Assembly (NCBI RefSeq): GCF_900215575.1
Contig: NZ_OBEJ01000002.1
Coordinates: 310,001 to 374,000, forward strand
Direction: 5' to 3'
Source: Natronoarchaeum philippinense
GTDB taxonomy: Archaea > Halobacteriota > Halobacteria > Halobacteriales > Natronoarchaeaceae
DNA length: 64,000 bases
Of this stretch, positions 1 to 8,452 are shown one piece after another; within the stretch, counting starts at the first letter, position 1; the number at the start of each line of letters is the position of its first letter. The translations under genes and the position numbers were made by a program. The notes beneath the pieces were generated by a model. It did no database searches and was not told the origin of the DNA. It saw only the letters and a program-made list of their open reading frames with translations.

Positions 1-1993
1 CGCCGCTCGTTCGTACCGCGTGGCGCCGGTCCCGGCAGAACAGCGTCGCCTCGATCGTCCCGTCGATGCCGTCGGCCGGATCGACCGTCGGCGAGTCCGC
101 CTCGACGCCGACGCCGAGGGCGGCCCGCGCGAAGCCGAAGGCGCTTCCGGCGCTCCACGCCGCGGGTTCGCAGGAATCGGGGTGGGGCGCCCGTCCGGCG
201 TCGGCCTCGGTGCCGTCGAGGCCGATCAGTAGTTCGGGGAAGCCCCAGCGACCGGGATCGCCGGTCGCGGCGGTCGACAGCGTCATCAGTCCGCGTTCTG
301 CCAGCGCCTCGACGGCGTCCTCGCGGCCGTAGCGCGCACAGCCCATCGCGGCGAGGCTAGTGTCGTGGGGCCAGACGCTCCCGCGGTGGTACGACAGCGG
401 ATCGAACGCGTCGTGGGAGGCCGCGTACGTCCGGAGTCCGGCGTCGGTCAGCACGTCCGACCGAAGCAGGCGGTCGATGACGCTGTCGGCCCGCTCCTCG
501 GGGACGATGCCACACCACAGCGCGTGGCCCTGATTCGAGGCGACCGCGTCGACCGCGCCGTCGGCGTCCAGTGCGAGGGCATAACAGCCCTCCTCGGGGA
601 GCCAGAACGACTCGTCGAACGCCGTCTGGATCTCTCCGGCGCGCTCGGCGAGGCGTTCGGCGAGATCGTCGTCGCCCCGCGCACTCGCCAAATCGGCCAC
701 GCCGTCGAGCGCGCGGTAGGCGTACGCTTGGACCTCCGCCAGCGCGACCGGCGGCGTCGCGGCGTCGCCGTCGGGCCGGGCGATGGCGTCGGCGCTGTCT
801 TTCCAGCCCTGATGGGTCAGTCCGTGCTCGTGGTCGTGGGGCTCGTACCACAGGAAGCCGTCCTCGTCGCCGGTCGACAGCGTCCACTCGGCGGCGTCGA
901 CGGCGGCGTCGTACAGCTCGTCGGGGATCGACGCCTCGCCCGCCCACTCACCGTAGGCGGCGACCAGCGCGGCAAACAGCGGCGTCGCGTCGACGGTGCC
1001 GTAGTACGGCGACCGGATCGACTCGCCCAGCGCCGGCAGGTCGCCCCGGCGTCCCTCGTGGGGGATCTTGCCCGGCTCGGCGAGCGTGTCCGGGTCGGTC
1101 GAGGTCGCCTGTCGTCCCGCGAAGTACGTCAGCACGCTTCGGGTCAGCTCCGGCGCGAACGGGAGCGTCTGGAAGCCGACCAGCAGCGCGTCCCGGCCGA
1201 AGGGTGCGACGAAGCGCGGCGCGCCGGCCGCGGGGACGCCCTCGGGAAGCATCAGCGCCCGCAGCGTCTCCGCGGCGGCGTCGAACAGGTTCGGGTAGTC
1301 GTCCATCGAAACCGTCGGATCGACATCGACGTCGACCCGGCCGCGGGTCGGCTGGAGCCGAACGGTCGCCACGATCGTCTCGCTCTCGCCCGCGGGGATC
1401 GACAGCGTCCGCGACGCCGTCGCCCGGACGGCGTCGTCGGCGTCCGTCGTCTCGGCGTCGGCGCCGTCGAGTTGCACCGTTGCGGTCCGGGTCGTTCCGT
1501 CCGGCGACGTTCCCGACAGCCCGGCGCCCGACTCGCGCTCGGTCTCGTCGAGGTCGCGCTCGACGGGGTCCCGCGGCGAGAAGAAGCCGGGGCACTCGAA
1601 GACGTGTCGGAACGCGGATTCGGCGGTCAGATCGACCTCGACCGTCCGCTCCGCGGCCGTGTAGTTCGTGAGCGTCGTTTCCAGCGACACCACGTCGCCG
1701 TCGACCGTCAGTGACCGGTTCAGCACGAACCGGCGGGCGTCGCCGCGGCCCTCGCCGGGTGCGCCGCCGATCAGGACGGTCTCGACGCCGTCGGGACCGG
1801 CTTGCCGTTCGAGGCGATCCCAACCGCTGTCGGGCGCCTCGGGATCGGTCACGCGGACCGCGAACTCGCGGAGGTACTGCGTGTCGTTGCCGTACACGCC
1901 GGTCTCGTCGCGGCCGTCCCGAACGTCGCCGGCCTCGCCGACGACGCAGACGACGCCGTCTTGCACCGCGAGCGCGCAGTCCTCGGGAATCAT
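1..1993 (-). CDS. Glycogen-debranching-type glycosidase (amylo-alpha-1,6-glucosidase family), partial
   Basis: About 664 residues lie in the window and the reading frame is still open at base 1, so the C-terminus is missing. The protein begins MIPEDCALAVQDG. Its N-terminal region carries the GVYGNDTQYLREF segment typical of the GDE_N_bis beta-domain. At residues 535-544 it has YHRGSVWPHD, a signature of the (alpha/alpha)6-barrel of bacterial and archaeal amylo-alpha-1,6-glucosidase-like proteins. No signal peptide is visible, so it probably acts in the cytoplasm on imported oligosaccharides or glycogen-like glucan. The ATG overlaps the stop of the upstream ABC ATPase gene (ATGA), so it is the last visible gene of the importer operon. 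Family assignment is firm; substrate is inferred from context. Confidence 0.82.
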   Translation of the reverse strand, partial: MIPEDCALAVQDGVVCVVGEAGDVRDGRDETGVYGNDTQYLREFAVRVTDPEAPDSGWDRLERQAGPDGVETVLIGGAPGEGRGDARRFVLNRSLTVDGDVVSLETTLTNYTAAERTVEVDLTAESAFRHVFECPGFFSPRDPVERDLDETERESGAGLSGTSPDGTTRTATVQLDGADAETTDADDAVRATASRTLSIPAGESETIVATVRLQPTRGRVDVDVDPTVSMDDYPNLFDAAAETLRALMLPEGVPAAGAPRFVAPFGRDALLVGFQTLPFAPELTRSVLTYFAGRQATSTDPDTLAEPGKIPHEGRRGDLPALGESIRSPYYGTVDATPLFAALVAAYGEWAGEASIPDELYDAAVDAAEWTLSTGDEDGFLWYEPHDHEHGLTHQGWKDSADAIARPDGDAATPPVALAEVQAYAYRALDGVADLASARGDDDLAERLAERAGEIQTAFDESFWLPEEGCYALALDADGAVDAVASNQGHALWCGIVPEERADSVIDRLLRSDVLTDAGLRTYAASHDAFDPLSYHRGSVWPHDTSLAAMGCARYGREDAVEALAERGLMTLSTAATGDPGRWGFPELLIGLDGTEADAGRAPHPDSCEPAAWSAGSAFGFARAALGVGVEADSPTVDPADGIDGTIEATLFCRDRRHAVRTSG

Positions 1994-3090
1994 TCCCCGA
2001 TCACCTCGCCGTCCTCGCCGAATCGGTGGACGGCCTCGGCGGGCAGGCGGAGCGTCGCCGACGTGCCCGATTCGACGGTCTCGGGGCGTTCGCGTAGTCG
2101 TGCGGTGACCTGCTCGCCGCCGCAGTCGAACTCAATCTCGTAGGCGTTGCCCAGCGGCTCGACCACGAGCGCTTCGCCGTCGAGTTCGTAGTAGTGGCCG
2201 CCGTCCGCGGCGGCGCTCGACTCTTCTGCGACTTCGACATCTTCGGGCCGGACGCCGACGGTTTCGGCGGCATCGAACTGCCCAGGTGCGTCGAACTGGT
2301 CCGGTTCGAGGAAGTTCATCGCGGGCTCGCCGAGGAAGCCGGCGACGAACTCGTTGACGGGGTTCTCGTAGACTTCCTTCGGCGTCCCGACCTGCTGGAG
2401 CTTACCGTCGTTCATCACCGCGATCCGATCGGCGAGGCTCATCGCCTCCTCCTGATCGTGGGTGACGTAGACGGTCGTCGTGCCGAGCTGTTGTTGCAGG
2501 CTGCGAAGCTCCGAACGGGTCTGGACCCGGAGCTTGGCGTCGAGATTCGAAAGTGGCTCGTCCATCAGGAACGCCTTGGGCTCGCGGACGATGGTCCGCC
2601 CCAGCGCGACGCGCTGGCGCTGCCCGCCGCTGAGTTGGCCCGGCTTGTTGTCGAGCAGGTCGTCGATCTCCAGCAGTTCGGCGGTGCGCTGGATGCGACG
2701 CTCCTCCTCGTCGTCGTCGAGGTCGAGCTTGCCCAGCGGGAACGCGAGGTTCCCCTCGACGGTCTTGTGGGGGTACAGCGCGTAGCTCTGGAACACCATC
2801 GAGAGATCGCGCTTCTGGGGTAGGGTCTCGGTGACCTCGCGGTCGCCGATCTCGATGCTCCCTTCCGAGGGCACTTCGAGGCCGGCGATCATCCGCAGGG
2901 TCGTCGACTTCCCACAGCCCGAGGGGCCGAGTAGGACGAGGAACTCGCCCGGTCGGATCGTCAAGTCGAGATCGTCGACCGCGACCAGATCGTCGAAGCG
3001 CTTGGTGATGTCGTTCAGATGGATCGCCGCGCTCTCGTCGGAGCCAAGCGCGTCCGCGGCGTCGGCGGTAGTGGTGTGCTCGCTCGACAT
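1990..3090 (-). CDS. Sugar ABC transporter ATP-binding protein (MalK/UgpC type)
   Basis: 366 residues. This is the ATPase that powers the importer encoded just upstream. Walker A GPSGCGKST lies at residues 55-63, Q-loop VFQSYALYPHKTV follows, the LSGGQ signature is near 151-155, Walker B FLMDEP near 172 and the switch histidine VTHD near 210. The roughly 120 residues after that correspond to the regulatory TOBE domain of the CUT1 sugar-importer family. The N-terminus has an extra acidic stretch of about 20 residues. The gene starts one base after the permease stop and overlaps the glycosidase gene by four bases, so the operon is translationally tight. The sugar is not known from sequence. Confidence 0.93.
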   Translation of the reverse strand: MSSEHTTTADAADALGSDESAAIHLNDITKRFDDLVAVDDLDLTIRPGEFLVLLGPSGCGKSTTLRMIAGLEVPSEGSIEIGDREVTETLPQKRDLSMVFQSYALYPHKTVEGNLAFPLGKLDLDDDEEERRIQRTAELLEIDDLLDNKPGQLSGGQRQRVALGRTIVREPKAFLMDEPLSNLDAKLRVQTRSELRSLQQQLGTTTVYVTHDQEEAMSLADRIAVMNDGKLQQVGTPKEVYENPVNEFVAGFLGEPAMNFLEPDQFDAPGQFDAAETVGVRPEDVEVAEESSAAADGGHYYELDGEALVVEPLGNAYEIEFDCGGEQVTARLRERPETVESGTSATLRLPAEAVHRFGEDGEVIGE

Positions 3091-3091
3091 G

Positions 3092-4003
3092 TTATCCCTC
3101 CACCGCCCCGAAGGTCAGGCCTTCGACCATGTACTTTTCGAGGTAGGTGAACATCACGATCAGGGGGACGCTGGTCAGCAGCGACGCCGCCATGATCTGG
3201 CCCCAGACCTGCCGGAAGCTCGAGGACAGCGCCTCGATGCCGATCGGCAGGGTGAACACGCTCTGGGACTGCAGGAAGATGCTGGCGAACAGGTACTCGT
3301 TCCACGCGATCATGAACGTGAAGAAGAACACGGCCACGATCGCGGGCGCCGACAGCGGCAGCGTGATTTTGAAGATCACTTCCAGCCGCGAGTAGCCGTC
3401 CATGATCGCCGCCTCCTCGATCTCCTCGGGGATCGACCGGAAGTAGTTACCCAGCATGTACAGCGACACCGGCAGCGTCTGGACCAGGTACGTGATGAAC
3501 AGGCTCGCCAGCGAGTCGACGAAGCCCAGCCAGACGACGACTTGGAACATCGGGACGACCAGCAGGATGCCCGAGAACATGTACACCATCAGGACGCCCC
3601 GAGAGATGATGCCGCGCCCGCGGTAGTCGAGTCGGGCGAAGCTGTAGGCGCCGAACGTGGCGACGATCACGGACGCCCCGGCGGTCGTCGTGGCGATGAC
3701 GAAGCTGTTCTTGAAGTACGTCAGGAACGGGAACGTCTCCGGTCCGAAGACGGTCTTGTAGTGCGTGAACGTGATGTCGTTCGGGATCAGCGTCGGCGGC
3801 AGCGAGTACAGGCTCGACTCGGGCAGCAGGCTCGCCACGGCCATGTAGTAGAACGGGAACAGGGTGAGAAACAGCGTCAGCCCCATCGCCACGTAGAACA
3901 CGACCCGTTCTGCCAGCGACGTTTCGAGCTTATTCTCGCCCAGACCGAGCGCGGTCTTGAACGAATCGACGACGTGTCGGAATGTGGATTGTTTCGTGCT
4001 CAT
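3092..4003 (-). CDS. Sugar ABC transporter permease (MalG type)
   Basis: 303 residues with about six membrane segments, the first near residues 33-55. The cytoplasmic loop EEAAIMDGYSRLEVIFKITL is the EAA motif that docks onto the ATPase. Together with the preceding MalF-type subunit it forms the membrane channel of a CUT1-family carbohydrate importer. The ATG lies four bases downstream of the MalF-type stop, and the stop is one base before the ATPase start. Length and the C-terminal GLTFGAVEG ending are normal for the family. Confidence 0.92.
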   Translation of the reverse strand: MSTKQSTFRHVVDSFKTALGLGENKLETSLAERVVFYVAMGLTLFLTLFPFYYMAVASLLPESSLYSLPPTLIPNDITFTHYKTVFGPETFPFLTYFKNSFVIATTTAGASVIVATFGAYSFARLDYRGRGIISRGVLMVYMFSGILLVVPMFQVVVWLGFVDSLASLFITYLVQTLPVSLYMLGNYFRSIPEEIEEAAIMDGYSRLEVIFKITLPLSAPAIVAVFFFTFMIAWNEYLFASIFLQSQSVFTLPIGIEALSSSFRQVWGQIMAASLLTSVPLIVMFTYLEKYMVEGLTFGAVEG

Positions 4004-4007
4004 CGTA

Positions 4008-4898
4008 TCACCAGTCCAGCGCCCAGGCGACGTACACGAGGACGAACACGATGAGTGCCAGGAACAGCACCATCGAGATCGCGGCCGCCTGCCCGTGCTG
4101 GTAGTTTGCGAACGCTACTTGGTACGCGTAGATCGGCAGCGTCTCGACCCGTCTGGTCAACAGCCAGATGTCGGCGAACTTGTTGAAGTTCCAGATCCAG
4201 CGCAGCAGGAACACCGTCGCCAGAATGTACTTGAGTTCCGAGAGGGTGATGTCCTTGAACTGCGCGAACTTCGAGGCGCCGTCGATCTTGGCTGCCTCGT
4301 ACATGTCGTTGGGGATCGCCTGCACACGCGCGATCAACATCAGGAACGCGAACGGGAAGTACCGCCACGCGTCGATGAAGACGACCGTCCAGATCGCCGT
4401 GTCGCCGTTGCTCAACAGGTCGATGCTGCCGGCGTACAGTCCAAGCACGTCACTTGCGACGAACGGGACGACGCCGTACAGCGGGTCGAGCATGAATCGC
4501 CAGACGAACGCGACCGAGATTAGGGGGGCGACGTAGGGCAACAGCACCATCCCGCGGAGGTAGCGCCGACCGCGGAACGAGCGGTTGAACAGCAATGCCG
4601 TCCCCAGCCCACCAAGCGTCGCCAAGGTCGTGCTAAAGAACGTGAACACGATCGTCGTCCGGAGGGCAGACCAGAACGCGCTGTTGTTCAACAGCTCGGT
4701 GTAGTGGCCCAGTCCGATCCACTCGGGCGACTCGGTCGGGCTGAGCGGCACGACCGTGAAGCTAAGGTAGACGTTGTACAGCACCGGGTAGAGGATCACG
4801 GCACCGATCAGCAACAGCGCGGGAGCGATCAGCGCGTAGCCCAGCAGCGCCTCCTTCTCTTCGATCGTTCGCTCGCCGCTACGATTGAGTGTGACCAT
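4008..4898 (-). CDS. Sugar ABC transporter permease (MalF type)
   Basis: 296 residues with six predicted membrane helices. The first helix is GYALIAPALLLIGAVILYPV. The EAA loop reads YEAAKIDGASKFAQFKDITL. It lacks the long periplasmic loop of enterobacterial MalF, as is usual for the family outside enterobacteria. It is the first permease gene after the binding-protein gene, 23 bases downstream of its stop. It pairs with the MalG-type protein to form the translocation pore. Confidence 0.92.
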   Translation of the reverse strand: MVTLNRSGERTIEEKEALLGYALIAPALLLIGAVILYPVLYNVYLSFTVVPLSPTESPEWIGLGHYTELLNNSAFWSALRTTIVFTFFSTTLATLGGLGTALLFNRSFRGRRYLRGMVLLPYVAPLISVAFVWRFMLDPLYGVVPFVASDVLGLYAGSIDLLSNGDTAIWTVVFIDAWRYFPFAFLMLIARVQAIPNDMYEAAKIDGASKFAQFKDITLSELKYILATVFLLRWIWNFNKFADIWLLTRRVETLPIYAYQVAFANYQHGQAAAISMVLFLALIVFVLVYVAWALDW

Positions 4899-4921
4899 TG
4901 TGCGAAATAACTACGAAAGTG

Positions 4922-6238
4922 TTAGTTGATGACGTTGCGCATCTGGTCGGCAACGTCGGTGGCGACCGTCTCGGCGTCCTCGCCCTCCGAGACGCGCCGG
5001 ACGGCCTGTGCGACGAGGCTGCGGTTCGTGATCTCGCCGAACGCGGGGATCATCTGGCCGTCGACGTAGCCGAAGCGCTCGATGTTGTCGAACGCGCCCG
5101 AGATGTCTTCGAGGGTGTCTTGGCCCCACGCCTGCAGCGTCTCGTTGTCGCGGTAGGCCTCGCTCTGGGCGGTCGAGCTGAGGACGGGGTTCATCCCGCC
5201 GGGCGCCATGTGCAGGAAGTCGACGTACTGCTCGCCGGTGAGAACGTGCTCGATGAACGCCTCGGCCGTCTCGCGATCGGCGTCGGACGCCGAGTCGAGG
5301 ATGTTGAACAGGACGAGCTGACCGAACGAGCTGCGGCGCTCGCGCTCGATGTAGGGTGCGAAGGAGGTGTTGGCGGCCATCCCGTCGGTGTTGCTGGCGA
5401 TGTCGCCCATGATGTACGAGGAGTACATGATCATGTGGCACTGCTCGTTGAGGTAGGTGTTGTTGGCCGTCTCGAACGTGTCGGCGCCCGGCGGGCTGTA
5501 CTGGGCCAGCGAGCCGTAGAAGTCGAGCGCCTCGATCATCTCTTGGCTGTCGAAGACGATTTCCCCGTCGGCGTTGAGCACTCGCGCGCCGTTCGACCGG
5601 GCGTACGGCGTGAAACACTGGCGCGCGAACGGCGTCTCGTCGGAGCCGACGACGATGCCGTACTGGTCGTTGTCCGGGTCGTGCAGCGTTTCGGCCGCTT
5701 CGAGAATGGAGTCCCACGTCGTCGGCGCGGACAGGCCGGCGTCGTCGAACGCGCTCTGGCGATACCAAAAGCCTTGCACCCAACCGTGGGCGGGCACCGC
5801 GAGCAGGTTCCCGTCCGAGGAGGTCGCCAGCGATATCGCCCCGTCAGCGAAGTCGTCCCGGCCGATGCTCTCGACGACCGCCTGCGCGGACTCGGTCGAC
5901 AGCAGCCCCTCGCTTCCGAGGTTCTGCATCGGGTCGAGACCCCACTCGCCGAAGGCGGGAAGCGTCCCGGACGCTCGCGCCGAGGAGATCTGGGTCGGCA
6001 GGTCGCCCTCTTCGACGGCGATCATGTCGATCGAGTCCTCCGAATCCGATTCGAAGCTGTCGATCAGGCTCGATAGCACGTCCTGTCGGTCCTGCTCGAC
6101 CTGCGTCGTCCAGTACGTCGCCCCCTCACTGTCGCTGCCGCCGCCGCCGAGACATCCTGCGAGGCTGCCAGCAGCCATCGCCGCACCGATTCCTTGCAGC
6201 ACAGTCCGCCGGTTGCGCCCCGTGTTCGGGTCTGTCAT
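4922..6238 (-). CDS. Sugar ABC transporter substrate-binding lipoprotein, Tat-exported
   Basis: 438 residues. The N-terminus NRRTVLQGIGAAMAAG is a twin-arginine signal followed by a lipobox LAGC, which places the lipidated cysteine at residue 29; this combination is standard for haloarchaeal binding proteins. A glycine/serine-rich linker follows. The rest resembles family 1 extracellular solute-binding proteins (maltose/multiple-sugar type), with the GMNPVLSS and GEQYVDFL segments in the second lobe. It is the first gene of the leftward importer operon, facing the TrmB-type regulator gene. It should be anchored outside the cell and deliver an oligosaccharide to the permeases. Confidence 0.9.
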   Translation of the reverse strand: MTDPNTGRNRRTVLQGIGAAMAAGSLAGCLGGGGSDSEGATYWTTQVEQDRQDVLSSLIDSFESDSEDSIDMIAVEEGDLPTQISSARASGTLPAFGEWGLDPMQNLGSEGLLSTESAQAVVESIGRDDFADGAISLATSSDGNLLAVPAHGWVQGFWYRQSAFDDAGLSAPTTWDSILEAAETLHDPDNDQYGIVVGSDETPFARQCFTPYARSNGARVLNADGEIVFDSQEMIEALDFYGSLAQYSPPGADTFETANNTYLNEQCHMIMYSSYIMGDIASNTDGMAANTSFAPYIERERRSSFGQLVLFNILDSASDADRETAEAFIEHVLTGEQYVDFLHMAPGGMNPVLSSTAQSEAYRDNETLQAWGQDTLEDISGAFDNIERFGYVDGQMIPAFGEITNRSLVAQAVRRVSEGEDAETVATDVADQMRNVIN

Positions 6239-6544
6239 GGTAGTCCATCCTAGTATGGGTGGAACATACCACTTAAGTTTTTCCCATGCTCTGTTAACTC
6301 CAGTTACTACTCAATAGACGGGCGTTAGAGCCGCTATAAGCCACGATATGCGCCGTTTCGATGTTTCGGCGCCGCCGGATAACGTGTTACTCCGGCACCA
6401 ATCTGCTGTATACCGGGGAGGATGGTGCCTGCAAAATATATAAGTATTTGCTTTGGAGTATCTACCATAGTGAAGACCACTACCCTCCCGCACAGGACGG
6501 CGCCCGACACAGAAACCAACTCGCTCGACGGTCATCCCTAACCC
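6239..6544. promoter_or_regulatory. Divergent promoter region between the sugar importer operon and trmB
   Basis: This 306-base stretch has no credible gene. A strong TATA element, AAAATATATAAG, is at 6433-6444 and can serve the rightward TrmB transcript with a leader of about 75 bases. An inverted repeat TAGTG-N5-CACTA (6468-6472 and 6478-6482) lies where transcription would begin. On the importer side, AAACTTAAGTG read leftward (about 6271-6281) is a plausible TATA about 35 bases from the binding-protein ATG, and GTATG-N7-CATAC (6253-6257 and 6265-6269) sits between it and the ATG. These are candidate TrmB operators by position; the known Halobacterium TrmB motif was not found as an exact match. 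Confidence 0.5.
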
Positions 6545-7639
6545 ATGGACGAGCAGGAACTACGCGCGGGCCTGCAGGAAGCCGGGCTCTCCCAGTACGA
6601 GGCCGACGCCTACCTCGCCGTGCTGGAGCGAGGCACCGCTCCTGCGGTCAAGATCGCCGAGCAGACCGGCATCCCCAAGTCACGGATCTACGACGTGCTC
6701 GAAGATCTCGAACGCGAGGACTACGTCGAGACGTTCGAACAGGATTCAGCGCTGTCGGCCCGTCCACGCGATCCCTCCGAAGTGATGGCCGACCTGCAAC
6801 AGCGCGCCAATCGACTCGCCACGACCGCCGAGGCGATCGAAGACCGGTGGGAGCGCCCGGAGATCAGCGGTCACAAGATCACCATCGTCAAGCGCTTCGA
6901 TTCGGTGATCGAGCAGTTCCGGGCCGCCGCCGAGGAGGCGACCAACCGCATCCAGATCGCGGTCTCACCCTCGCAGTTCGAGGCCGTCCGGCCGGCGCTT
7001 GCCGACGCGGTCGACCGCGGCGTCTTCGTGAAACTCACACTCGCAACGGGGCTGGAAGACCCCCACGCCGTCGAAGACATCGCTTTCGCCGATGTCGCAA
7101 CCGAGGCCCGCCACCGAACGCTGCCGGCGCCGTTTACCGCGCTCGTCGACCGGACACACACCTTCTTCTCCTCGGAATCGCATCCAAGCGACCAGTACGG
7201 GATCATCATCGACGATCAGACGCTGACCTACGTGTTCCATTGGTACTTCCAGAGCGCGCTCTGGGGGACGTGGCAGCCGGTGTACGACGCGGTCGACGAC
7301 GGCATCAAGCGCGAGTACGTCGACATCCGCGAGTGCGTCCAAGACATCGCGCCGATCGTCAACGACGGGACGACGATCCCGGCCACCGTCAACGGCTTCG
7401 ACATCCGAACCGGCGAAGAGGTGACGCTGTCGGGTGAAATCACCGAGATCATCTCGGCAGGGATGCCCGACACCGACGGCTCGCTGACGCTGACCCAGTT
7501 GGCCGGACAAGCAACGCTCGTGCTCGAATCCGACGGCCGCGAGTACGGCATCGGCGGGCGCGGCGCGACGCTCGAAGACGTCGAGGCGAGGCGGATCGTG
7601 CTCGACCCGCCGGAATCGCTCTCCGATGGGGGGACCTGA
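6545..7639 (+). CDS. TrmB-family sugar-sensing transcription regulator
   Basis: 364 residues. The N-terminal winged helix-turn-helix (about residues 10-75) contains LSQYEADAYLAVLERG and GIPKSRIYDVLEDLE, the classic TrmB pattern. The remaining 270 residues match the TrmB C-terminal effector domain, including DQYGIIIDDQTLTYVFHWYF. Proteins of this family bind a sugar and repress or activate importer and catabolic genes. It is divergent from the importer operon and is followed directly by the isomerase gene (stop TGA, next base begins ATG). It probably controls both directions, but the effector sugar cannot be read from the sequence. Confidence 0.9.
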   Translation: MDEQELRAGLQEAGLSQYEADAYLAVLERGTAPAVKIAEQTGIPKSRIYDVLEDLEREDYVETFEQDSALSARPRDPSEVMADLQQRANRLATTAEAIEDRWERPEISGHKITIVKRFDSVIEQFRAAAEEATNRIQIAVSPSQFEAVRPALADAVDRGVFVKLTLATGLEDPHAVEDIAFADVATEARHRTLPAPFTALVDRTHTFFSSESHPSDQYGIIIDDQTLTYVFHWYFQSALWGTWQPVYDAVDDGIKREYVDIRECVQDIAPIVNDGTTIPATVNGFDIRTGEEVTLSGEITEIISAGMPDTDGSLTLTQLAGQATLVLESDGREYGIGGRGATLEDVEARRIVLDPPESLSDGGT

Positions 7640-8452
7640 ATGCGCTACGGCCTCAACCAGAGCGGCTTCCCGGCCGACGATCTGGCCGAGACGTGTTCGA
7701 TCCTCGCCGCTGCGGGCTACGACGGCATCGAACCGAACGTCGAGCGCGACGGTCAGCTGACGACCGAATCGGGGCGACAGGAGGTCGCCGGCATCGTCGA
7801 CGCCCACGACCTGACCGTCCCCGCGATCTCGACGATCAGCCACTGGGAGTACCCCTTATCGAGCGCCGACGAGGTGCGACGCCGGATCGGCGTGGAGATC
7901 GCACGCGACATGATCGACGCCGCGGCGGCGCTCGACGCCGAGGACGTGCTGATCGTTCCGGCGGTGGTCGACGACGGCGCGAGCTACGACGCCGACTACG
8001 AGCGCGCCGTCCAGTCGGTCCGGGAACTCGCCGGCTACGCCGCCGACCGCGGCGTCGCGGTCGCCGTCGAAAACGTCCAGAACAACTTCCTGCCCTCGCC
8101 CGACGAGTTCGCGGCGTTTCTGGACGACGTTGAAGACGCCGGACCGATCGGGGCGTACGTCGATGTCGGCAACGCCCTGCGTTCGGGGCTGCCGAGCCGG
8201 TGGTTGAGAACGCTCGACGACCGAATCTCGAAAATTCACGTCAAAGACTGGCTCGTCGACCACCACCGCGTGACCTACCCTCCACAGGGCGACGTTGATT
8301 GGGCGCGCGTGCTCGACGCCGTCGACGCAATCGAGTACGACGGCTGGATCACCGCCGAGGTGCCGCCGTATCCCTCCTTCCCCGAGCGCATGCCCGCGGA
8401 CGTGCTCGATACCATGCGGTTCCTCTTCGAGGACGGCGGTGATCGCCGATGA
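7640..8452 (+). CDS. Sugar phosphate isomerase/epimerase family protein (TIM barrel)
   Basis: 270 residues, AP-endonuclease-2/xylose-isomerase-like fold. The probable divalent metal ligands are E144 (in VAVENV), D175 (YVDVGN), H200 (KIHVKD) and E240 (TAEVP), all at the expected strand ends. It therefore looks catalytically intact as a sugar, sugar-acid or inositol-type isomerase or epimerase. It is co-transcribed with trmB (zero-base gap) and overlaps the dehydrogenase gene by four bases. The exact reaction is not deducible. The link to imported oligosaccharide is only by position. Confidence 0.82.
   Translation: MRYGLNQSGFPADDLAETCSILAAAGYDGIEPNVERDGQLTTESGRQEVAGIVDAHDLTVPAISTISHWEYPLSSADEVRRRIGVEIARDMIDAAAALDAEDVLIVPAVVDDGASYDADYERAVQSVRELAGYAADRGVAVAVENVQNNFLPSPDEFAAFLDDVEDAGPIGAYVDVGNALRSGLPSRWLRTLDDRISKIHVKDWLVDHHRVTYPPQGDVDWARVLDAVDAIEYDGWITAEVPPYPSFPERMPADVLDTMRFLFEDGGDRR

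Noticed and set aside
365-1714. 449-residue open frame on the plus strand
   Set aside because: It lies opposite the debranching enzyme, whose frame has diagnostic YHRGSVWPHD; the plus frame is a GC-codon shadow.
948-1823. 291-residue Arg-rich frame on the minus strand
   Set aside because: Same strand as the debranching enzyme but a different frame; polyarginine composition is typical of out-of-frame haloarchaeal sequence.
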